Shown: piece by piece, positions 32,151-39,876 of the stretch
How the letters are laid out: each line of letters opens with the position of its first letter
Numbering within the stretch: the first letter of the stretch is position 1
Made by a program: the position numbers and the translations under genes
Notes under the pieces: model-generated
Told to the model about the DNA's origin: nothing
The model's input: the letters and a program-made list of their open reading frames with translations, nothing else
The model's database searches: none
Origin: Paralithodes platypus
Lineage: Eukaryota > Arthropoda > Malacostraca > Decapoda > Lithodidae
Assembly: GCA_032716605.1 (NCBI GenBank)
Contig: CM064569.1
Coordinates: 12,865,493 to 12,929,492, forward strand
DNA: 64,000 nt
Reading direction: 5' to 3'

Positions 32151-32396
32151 AGCAGGGGCAAATAACAGCAGTCAAATTAGATGCGAATATAACAGTGTGC
32201 GACTATGTAAACAAAGCGGACGGTACACCCGCTAACACAACTCTTACTTTGGTAAGGGTGGTGTTAGCGGGCGTACTGTCCTCCTTGTTTAGATGAAGAT
32301 GCAGGCTCGGTTATGATCGCGTCTAATTTGACTGCTGTTTTTTACAAAATTATCCCACGGCCAGCTGTTATTTGCCCCCCTGCTGGATACAATAAG
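32150..32396. mobile_element. Small foldback (palindromic) MITE
   Basis: The left end CCAGCAGGGGCAAATAACAG is mirrored at the right end (GTTATTTGCCCCCCTGCTGG). Inner blocks are mirrored too: cagtcaaattagatgcga against cgcgtctaatttgactg, and acacccgctaacac against gtgttagcgggc. Nearly the whole 245 bp can fold into one hairpin. No coding capacity. Confidence 0.75.
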
Positions 32397-32401
32397 TCAT
32401 G

Positions 32402-32512
32402 GGGGATGAGGGGGGTAAAGCCCCCCTCAACCTATTACCCAACAGTTGGCCATGGAATATAATGATAGGTTGAGGGGGGCTTTGTCCTCCTCACCTCCCA
32501 TGACTTATTGCC
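32402..32512. repeat. Palindromic unit related to 19490-19612
   Basis: Two G-rich stems: 'gaggggggtaaagcccccctc' near 32408-32430 and 'gttgaggggggctttgtcctcctc' near 32473-32497. They flank 'ggccatggaatataatgatagg', which is also present at 19567. Confidence 0.5.
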
Positions 32513-33384
32513 ATCATCAAATATATTACCAGCATGGGACTAATGACAGCTAGTTAACAAGGACGGTATGCCTGCAAACACCATCTTTACCTTCTAGGCT
32601 TTTACTTTACTATGCTTCGGCTACACCAAGCTAGGCATTGTTAGCCTAACCAAAATACCATACATAGGCCTAACTTTTCTAGCCTAAATAGCCCTAACAT
32701 TTTCAAAATAAACCTAGGTTATAGCCTAGGCCTAGGCTAGGCTAAAACAAATTATTACAACACCATTTATTATTTATTTTTTTAGGCTAGGCCTAGGGTA
32801 ATTCTTTTCATAATTTTTTTCCTGTGATACTTTCAAATTTGTTGAGGAAATAGGCTACCCTAAGCTAACCCAGAGGTGGTGGGGAGTTGGAATAAAACAT
32901 TTCCGCAATAAATGAGGGTTAAAATCTACTAATGGTAGGCTACGTGTTGTCGCAGCACATGAATTTGTGCATCAATTAACCTAGACTAGGTCTAGGCTGG
33001 CATAGGTAGGCTATTCAAAGCTTAATTCGGCCTGTCATAAGACATTAAGGATACAAATATTATCATACTTTGTATTAAATGCCTTAATGGTGTTGTAAAC
33101 ACAAGTTAACAATCATATTGCGCAATTATTGCCTCAATAATGACTTAGTGTGTCATAAAGAGCTATACAGCAGACGAATTTGTTATAGTCGCGGGTTGTG
33201 TTATCGATATTTGTGTACCTATATCCGGGTTATATTCATGTAAGGGTGGTCCGGACCACCCTTTGCGAAAGGGGCTGCCTACTATCAAAGATGGTCACTA
33301 CGACGCTTCGTGAATACCAGCATTGAGTCGTAAGGGAACGGTAAGGGAGTTTTCGAATCGTACGACCGTTAGTGAATCCACCCC
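32513..33384. other. Right body of the TIR transposon, no gene
   Basis: Non-coding, TAGGCC-rich DNA (32600-32800) that grades into the right TIR. A short 'ggtggtccggaccacc' palindrome is at 33246-33261. No ORF is supported. Confidence 0.6.
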
Positions 33385-34628
33385 CTGGTCTGCTGTTAGC
33401 TCGTACGTTTTCAAGCCTCTTTTATTTATCAGAGAGAGACGGCGTTTTCACACAGAACTAGAATAATCACTTCTAGTATTTTATATGCATTTAGAACTTT
33501 CACTTTTAGTGCTTAGATACTAATTAGAGCCTTTCACTTCTAGAGCATCTCCTACACAACTAGAATTTTCACTTCTAGCTCACCTACACCTTACTAGAAT
33601 AGACACTTCTAGGTACTCTACACTTACTAGAACGGGCACTTTCTAGTGTTACGAGGTGGCTGTACATAGGGACGATTGGCTTAACCCCATCAGTAGCAAC
33701 TCTGACATTGGATCCTCATTCTAGTTTGCCTTTGGCTTATAGACGGGTTCGACAATGTTTGCCTAACAATTCTAAATTTCAGGCAGAGGATAATCAGTTT
33801 TTAAATTGGATCAGGTTTAATTGGTTTCGGAATATTAGGGGCATTTGGATTCTGATTTTCGAATTATGGTGAAGTTAATAATGGCCTTAAAAATACAATA
33901 CATTTAGTGATACATGGGGAATGTATTCTTTATTTCTTAAAAGTAAACTCATATTTTAGAAAGCTTCCATGGTTGCATGATAATTGTTTTGCATTAATTC
34001 GGACTTTTCTCTATTGTCACTGATGTATGCAAAACTTTCTTTACTCTCTGTTGATCTGTTATTGTTGATATTCGTGGCCTTCCGCACTGTACAGAGGGTT
34101 ATTCTGGTCACATCTGTTGTTGTAAAACATCGGATGTTGATGAGGAATTTGCAGAAACTCTTCTTCGTTGAAGTTAAATCGGGTTCTTGGGTTGGATACG
34201 CCTCTATTCCGTATTGCTGACCTTGTGATTGGCCCGGAAGAAGCCCAGGTGATTGGCCCGGAAGCAGGTCATCCTTGCTGAGTGGCCTTGTAGTTACTGT
34301 GGGTATCGGTAGAGGGTGTTGTTTTAATATGGTAGACTGCATTGTTTCTTGACACAATAAAGGACGTTGATTTGTTATGGTAGACTGTGTCGTTTCTCTT
34401 TCTGTTCGTGCTTGTATCCTGTTCTTCTTCTTCGATCTTTTCTTCTCTCGATCTTTTCTTCTCTCGGAGGCTGGCTATTTTGGCTTGTGGTTGGGTCATT
34501 TCCTCCTGGAATGTTGGTAGATAGGTTGGGGTCCTCGTGTCTCCTTTAAAACGTCTGTCATCTGGGTACGAGGGTAGACCTGGTGGGGGTTTTGTTTTAT
34601 CTCTTTTTGAACCCGTTATTGCACAAAT

Positions 34629-35086
34629 AATCTAAACAAATAACCCAGAAATACTGAATAAGTAATTAAACACATAATTTTCAATCGACAATGCGATCAT
34701 GTGGAAGCACTGACTTTGCAAAATTACTCACTCTGTAATTAACAGAAAACGTCAGGAGTCAAATTTCATGATAAAGCAAAACGAAAAAAAATAAAAACAA
34801 TCGAACTGCCTCGAAATTCAAACTACATCAAAATTCTGCATTCATACATTCATACATACAGTATATACACAAAGCCTGTACACACAAACATTCACAAATG
34901 TACCCGGTAAATAATATAATACACATATATACAACTACATACATACATGCATGCACCTTCATAAACATGCACATGTGTATACATTCACTTGTTCAAAATG
35001 CAAATAAATGTACATACATCCATACGCGCACAAATACATACACTGCAAGACATCATAATATCATATGATATTGACCAGCCAATAAT

Positions 35087-35126
<40 letters not shown>

Positions 35127-36156
35127 TAGTTATACCATAAGTCTTATAGTTCACATCAAGTTTCAGTTGTTAAAATAGAATGTCAACCGCATAATAATGG
35201 ACTATGGCAAGTGAACCAACCATACGAATCGGGCAGATGCCCAACCCCGAAAGGAGTTGAAATAGGGGAGCTATCCCCCCGCTAAAGGCGGCTTTCTAGG
35301 GCCTTTCCTAGCTGATGCTGTATTGCTTAGGTGACCGATTAATCTTAATTTACTATTGTCAAAGTAAATATTTTATTACATCTTATGTTATATAATCCGC
35401 TCTACTTCGTATCTTTGATTCGTGTATTGCTTATAGGGATTTGTTAATACATTCAAATCACCTTTTTATGCTACAATCATCGTGTGCGCCCCATTTATTT
35501 CGAGTTCATTCGAAACTCTTAATTACTGTTATTTACAATCGCATCTTAATCGAGTATAAGTTAACTCTTTTTGTATTAATTTGCATCTTACCCAAAAACC
35601 TTGTTATAGCTATTCATCAACTTACATTGAATTTGAATTTCTATATACAGTACGTGTGATCAGATCTCATACCCGGTCTATAATTATTTTTCATACCTCG
35701 TGTGTAGACTCTTTCACAAAACCGCTTAGACAATCTAGTTCGAATTTAAACTATCTTGCCTCTAAGACCCCAAGTGTATATCTGGCTTTCATCTGCGATT
35801 TATAATCGCACTAAAGTAAATCGAGAATTCGCAATAAAGCAGTCCATCTGGCCTAGGGTCAACACACTATGCCTGCCCATTTCACCTGTGAGACCCCTTA
35901 CTAATCTCTTTGACTGTCGCTCACCGCGCCGCGCCCGTGAGCACTCTTTCAGGAAGGTTCGCTCAATACCAGAATTCTTCACGTTAGACTCTTCGCTCAC
36001 ATATGTATTATTATCTCAACTGAAATACTATGTACATGTAAAATCTTATTTTCCTGCATACTTCTATTATTGATACTGTGCATAACGTGACATAGAGCAC
36101 CTAATCAATCAGTATAGTAGACTCTATTCTGATACGTCACCTAAATCAATTACCTT
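34629..36156. other. Gene-free spacer
   Basis: AT-rich sequence between the giant unit and BEL3. It has CATA-rich low-complexity DNA (34840-35045) and an (AAT)n microsatellite at about 35087-35127. Short ORFs here have no recognisable motif. I see no RNA gene or regulatory site. Confidence 0.6.
35087..35127. repeat. (AAT)n microsatellite
   Basis: About 40 bp of ATA/AAT trinucleotide repeats. Confidence 0.95.
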
Positions 36157-36161
36157 CTGCC

Positions 36162-36764
36162 TGTCCAAACTCTGATATGGACAGTCTTACTTTAAGTATT
36201 ACATTAAGTTTTTTAGTATTAAGTTTGTGGGATCAATAATTATATAGAATCATTAAAAGGTTAATAATTATGTTCTATATTGGATATTGGGTAATCTATC
36301 ATTCCTATAAACTTAGGTAATTATAATTGGGAGGGAAAATAAATCCCTACCTATTTGTGCATGCGTGATAGCGGCGCACCTCCCGTGAAATGTGAGGGCC
36401 CCGCACTCACTCTCTACCTAGCCGCCACCACAACCAGGCCGTCTGCCTACTCTCGTGTTTTCACCTCACCTTTCGCCCCATTAGTGATAGTCCTTAGCTC
36501 ATCAATTCTCCATGTATCCATACTAATCCATAGATCATTAATCATCATTCCCATCAATCATCAAGTATAGTGGCCCCCTTCTTTATTCATCAACTCTATC
36601 CTATTAGCTAACACTCCCGTTTCCCACACCCCATCTTGTAACAACGCCATGGCTCAACAGGTCAACTAGGCCCTACAGCACTAGTTCCAGTATTCAGGTG
36701 ATATAAACTATTGTATGGTATTTTTATACAGTCCACTATATAATCCTAACTACGAATATCCATA
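36162..36764 (+). repeat. BEL3 5' LTR
   Basis: Starts TGTCCAAACTCTGATATGGACA (itself a near-palindrome) and ends gaatatccata. It matches the 3' LTR almost base for base. It carries the unoccupied TTAA (about 36191-36195, actttaagtatt) that holds MITE-A3 in the 3' LTR. Confidence 0.92.
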
Positions 36765-36771
36765 TAATATA

Positions 36772-36790
36772 TGGTCCTTCGAACGTCCTA
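36772..36790 (+). other. Candidate BEL3 primer-binding site
   Basis: TGGTCCTTCGAACGTCC begins 8 bases after the LTR end. It starts with TGG as expected for complementarity to a tRNA 3' CCA. The tRNA identity is not determined and it differs from the BEL2 site. Confidence 0.5.
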
Positions 36791-36896
36791 GTGTGTTCGT
36801 TGGCCAGGCCTGCTTTGTTTACTTGTCGGTGCATTTGATGGCTACTCTCCCGCGATTTTTTTCTTCTTTCCGCGAGGGTTTTCCTGATTTGACAAC

Positions 36897-37559
36897 ATGG
36901 CACATGGCTTTTTTAAGCACGGGGCAGTGGGAGGTGGTGTAGGGGAAGGCTTTGAGCCAGAGAGGGCTATTTACCCTGGCCTTATAAAAAAGGTGGCCAT
37001 AGTAGGCCATTCCTATGTGCGCAAACTGTACATAGATAAGTCTATCTACTACCCCCACTACACAATCAAATATCTTGCCGCCCCAGGGGCTAAAATAAGT
37101 ACCTTGTGTAACACTGATGCGTGGGACCACTTAGTTAGCTGGCGTCCTGACTTATCATACCTGGTAATAGGTGGCAATGATATTAGGTCAGGCATTGCCC
37201 CTAAGGAACTGGCCAATCAGATCCATGAGTTGGCCAGAGATATAGAGAGTCAAACAGGAGGCCACTGTTACATAATTGGCATAGAGAAGCACCAGAATCC
37301 ACGAGGAATCGAATTTGACGAGTTTAACCGTATCCGAAACTCAGTCAATCAGTGGTTTAAGCGCAACCTGCCATGGACCCGGAGCCGATACATGCCGATG
37401 AATACCGCAGCGACTTCTTTTGGGTGGGACGGCATCCATCTCACACCGCCCGCCTCTGATCGGTTGTTCCGCGAGATCGTGGAGACGGCTCGGAAGTTCT
37501 TTGGTGCGGACGCTGAGGCTCTGCTTGACAGATCCTTTGGGGAATATAACATGCACTAA
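36897..37559 (+). CDS. SGNH/GDSL-like hydrolase ORF of BEL3
   Basis: Intact 220-residue ORF 130 bp after the 5' LTR and about 730 bp before gag. The blocks match BEL2's product: KVAIVGHSYV (Ser 39), AAPGAKIS (Gly 64), YLVIGGNDI (Asn 94), TGGHCYIIGIE, and FGWDGIHLTPP (Asp 178, His 181). Start ATG 36897 gives the same 38-residue spacing to the nucleophile as in BEL2 (29777), which supports both starts. The two proteins differ at many positions yet keep every catalytic block, while the rest of BEL3 has stops and frameshifts. That pattern suggests selection on the ORF within the BEL lineage. A hydrolase acting on lipid or acyl groups is likely by family; the substrate and role in the cycle are unknown. 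Confidence 0.9.
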   Translation: MAHGFFKHGAVGGGVGEGFEPERAIYPGLIKKVAIVGHSYVRKLYIDKSIYYPHYTIKYLAAPGAKISTLCNTDAWDHLVSWRPDLSYLVIGGNDIRSGIAPKELANQIHELARDIESQTGGHCYIIGIEKHQNPRGIEFDEFNRIRNSVNQWFKRNLPWTRSRYMPMNTAATSFGWDGIHLTPPASDRLFREIVETARKFFGADAEALLDRSFGEYNMH

Positions 37560-38292
37560 ATTTAACTAACCCATAATTTGCATTTTTTCTGATTGACTAA
37601 TTTGAAAGTTCAATAAGTCTTGTTTTTCTGATTAGGCCTAACTAAATTTAAATTTAAGTTCATTAAAAATGTGTTCTTTCTGATTAAGCCTAACTAAATC
37701 TAAATTTAAAGATATTTGTTGGCTTTTCTAAATTATTAGTAAATCTTGATGCATCTAATTTAACCCTGTTTTTCAAAATTTCTGTGATAGCCTAACTTTT
37801 CAATTTACATTGCGGCATCTAAATTCTAAATTTTGAAGGGTTGTACTTTGGGTTTTAACTTTAATGATTTCGGCACTCGGCAGGCGCGTACATTTAATTC
37901 TGCAGTCCTAATGCCACCCATGTTCTGATAGTTTGCCATTTATCCCGTCGCTCTTGTTTAGTGCTTGGTCCGAACCCGAGTTTGATCGGCTATATATCAC
38001 CATGTCTTTTTAGTATATCCTTTGTTTTTTCCCCCTTTTTTTTTTCTTGCCGTTGTTCGCGATTAGTGTTAGAACCCGAGTTTGATCGGCATGAAAAGTA
38101 TTGCAATTTGTTTTCCCTCTCGCATTTGATGTTACTCGCGTTTGTTCTCGCTCTTTGATTATCTGTCATTGGTCGCTCGCGTTTAGCGTTAGAACCCGAG
38201 TTTGATCGGCGGAAGATTTTCCTGTTTCGAATAAACTGTCATAAAGGTCTGGGATTTGCATTTTTCATTTGTTTTGGACTAAAGGTGACAAT
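37560..38292 (+). other. BEL3 spacer between SGNH ORF and gag
   Basis: AT-rich non-coding spacer of 733 bp with three exact copies of a 19-mer (see 37972-38210). The corresponding gap in BEL2 is only about 130 bp and lacks the repeats. Confidence 0.7.
37972..38210 (+). repeat. Triple GAACCCGAGTTTGATCGGC leader repeat
   Basis: The exact 19-mer starts at 37972, 38072 and 38192. Each is preceded by a similar 'ttagygytt' stretch and a T/C-rich segment, so the unit is a degenerate repeat of about 100-120 bp with a fixed core just upstream of gag. Function unknown; an RNA or DNA protein-binding site is possible. Confidence 0.8.
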
Positions 38293-39111
38293 ATGGACGC
38301 TCTAGCCCAAGGCAAACGCCGTAGGGCAGGTCTTAAAGGTTCATTGACTGTCCTGACAGAAAATTTAGATGAGTTCTTGGAAACCGCATCTCGGGTAGAA
38401 GTCGAGGCAAAACTGCATAGCGTGCAGACCCAAGTGACCAAGTTTGAGGCCAATCAAGAGGTCTTGTTGCCGCTATATCCCTCAGACTCTGCATATTTTC
38501 AGGAGAACCAAGCGGATACCATTTACTTATTTGAGATCTATGGGATAATCGTCAGGTTAAAGGAGAAATTGGGTAATGCAGAAGGGCAAACTCGATCCGA
38601 CAACAAAAAAGGATCGGGAGTTAAATTGCCGCACCTGATCCTATCCACCTTCGCTGGCGACTCCACATTATGGACTGGGTTTTGGGACATGTTTCGAAGT
38701 GTGGTGCATGAAAAGACTGACTTAAGTGCAATTCAAAAGTTAACATACTTAAAGGGTCAGTTAAAGGGGGATGCCTATAAATTGATAGAAGGTTTCACGG
38801 TTGAGGGTGCAAGTTACGCCCCTGCCTTAGACTTGCTTCAAGAAACCTTCGGGCATCCCGACAGGGTAAAAGCGGCACATATCATCCATTTCCATAACCT
38901 ATTCGCTCCTAAATGTCAGGCCGTAGAACTAAAGGCTTTCTACGCCACCATGGAAAGTGCCATGAGATCTATGACTAGTCAACAGGTGAGTCTGGAAGAG
39001 TTCTGTGTGGTTACATTGCTGAATAAATTTCCATCACCAGTTAAGGAGACCATTAGGAGGGAGATGGGTGAGCAAGACTTTCACACGGTGTTTTCAGGCA
39101 GAATTGTATAA
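38293..39111 (+). CDS. BEL3 gag, N-terminal and capsid region
   Basis: ATG 38293 (MDALAQGKRRRAGLKGSL) follows an in-frame upstream extension without ATG. The basic start is followed by a helical region (residues 15-100) and the DUF1759 capsid: VKLPHLILSTFAGDSTLWTG, IQKLTYLKGQLKGDAYKLI and LLNKFPSPVKETIRREMG. It ends at TAA/TAG near 39111, earlier than expected. Zinc-knuckle codons (CGGNNHPWYKCF) are still readable in another frame at about 39203-39245, so a frameshift separates capsid from nucleocapsid. Confidence 0.85.
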   Translation: MDALAQGKRRRAGLKGSLTVLTENLDEFLETASRVEVEAKLHSVQTQVTKFEANQEVLLPLYPSDSAYFQENQADTIYLFEIYGIIVRLKEKLGNAEGQTRSDNKKGSGVKLPHLILSTFAGDSTLWTGFWDMFRSVVHEKTDLSAIQKLTYLKGQLKGDAYKLIEGFTVEGASYAPALDLLQETFGHPDRVKAAHIIHFHNLFAPKCQAVELKAFYATMESAMRSMTSQQVSLEEFCVVTLLNKFPSPVKETIRREMGEQDFHTVFSGRIV

Positions 39112-39202
39112 CATGGATTGTCAGGACTCCCCAGGGAAGAATATGCCTGTGGCTACGGCTGCATTCGCAACACAGTGGTAGTAGCCGGTTCCCATGTATA
39201 CT

Positions 39203-39871
39203 GTGCGGTGGGAATAACCATCCCTGGTATAAATGCTTTAAATGCTTTGTCTCTCCAGTGATCATGATAGTAATGGGTGCACTAACCCTAACATCAAAAA
39301 TTGTAGGTATTGCCAGGGTAAGCACTTTCACTCCCTGTGCCCAAAACAGAGAGAGGCAAGACCGGCAAGTGGGGGTACTACTAGGGAAGAGTTAACACCT
39401 ACAACCTCAACAACAATGTCTGTAAGTGTGAATAAGCAAACTGTGATCCTACCCACAGTTCAGCTGCCTGTAAAGGGTAGACACAGGAAAAGTATAATAG
39501 TCAGATCGCTACTAGACCAATGCTCACAGAGGACCTTCGTGAAGAAATCCGTACTACCATCCTTTTCATACGAAACTGTGGGGACGGAAGAATTACGGCT
39601 TCATGGTTTCACCGGAGCTCAAACCCCTCGTGAGTATACTATTGTAGCACTGAAATATTTACATCGGGGTAGGTTCCATCGTCTCGAAGCAATTGTGGTC
39701 AAGGAACTTCCCGAACATAAAGGTGAGTCTAGTCTTAGTGCTGAAATGACTAGTATAAAGCACCATGGCATTAAATTGGCCGATTCATGCATCACAGAGA
39801 CAGCACAGCTGGAGGTACTAATTGGTGCCGATTATTACTACAACATAGTGCTACCTGGTTATAAACGGTAG
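39203..39871 (+). pseudogene. BEL3 zinc knuckles and protease
   Basis: Second knuckle remnants DHDSNGCTNPNIKNCRYCQGK..HFHSLCP at 39255-39345, then the DUF1758 aspartic protease. The active-site block is SLLDQCSQRTFV where BEL1 has LLDQGSQRSF, so the Gly of the D-x-G motif is Cys (codon TGC). ELRLHGFTGAQTPREYTI and EVLIGADYYYNIV follow. The frame ends at 39869-39871. Confidence 0.85.
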
Positions 39872-39876
39872 GTAAT

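Larger units (their letters stand above)
18696..33384. mobile_element. TIR DNA transposon, family unknown, heavily invaded
   Basis: The ends are GCCCGGATTCACTAACGG and, inverted, GGGGTGGATTCACTAACGG, followed by a shared GTCGTA. A subterminal GTATTCACGAA motif recurs on both sides (about 18771 and 33310). CTGG is duplicated at the insertion point, and the left arm of the giant unit gives the empty site (about 5240: 'agaccagatctctc'). Own sequence is about 18696-19618 and 32397-33384. No transposase is visible, so it is non-autonomous or gutted. The ends recall PIF/Harbinger-type 'GGATTCAC' termini, but the target site does not fit TWA. Confidence 0.6.
4037..34623. mobile_element. Giant unit with inverted arms and a gypsy-type core
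   Basis: The left end TGTAATACCGGGTTC and the right end GAACCCGTTATTGCA are inverted copies. The 5 bases outside are identical (CAAAT at 4032-4036 and 34624-34628), so the whole block behaves as one integrated element. The arms (4037-10396 and 17186-34623) match as reverse complements over about 2.6 kb once later insertions are removed. Between them lies a decayed Ty3/gypsy coding core (10549-17205). An ordinary LTR element would have direct, not inverted, repeats. Either the unit is a TIR-type element carrying a gypsy polyprotein, or one LTR was inverted. Nested insertions account for roughly half of its length. Confidence 0.75.
17186..34623 (-). repeat. Right inverted arm of the giant unit
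   Basis: Reverse complement of the left arm. Arm sequence is 17186-18695 and 33389-34623, with a DNA transposon inserted between (CTGG duplicated at 18692-18695 and 33385-33388). It lacks the SINE and the CR1-like LINE found in the left arm, so it supplies their empty sites. It has one arm-specific insertion at about 17249-17377. Confidence 0.85.

Noticed and set aside
4037..34623. Interpretation as a DIRS-type element because of inverted repeats
   Set aside because: The core encodes a DDE integrase of gypsy type, not a tyrosine recombinase, and there is a 5-bp target duplication, which DIRS elements lack.
37972..38210. CRISPR-like spaced repeats
   Set aside because: Three copies with unequal spacing inside a eukaryotic retrotransposon leader; no array and no cas context.
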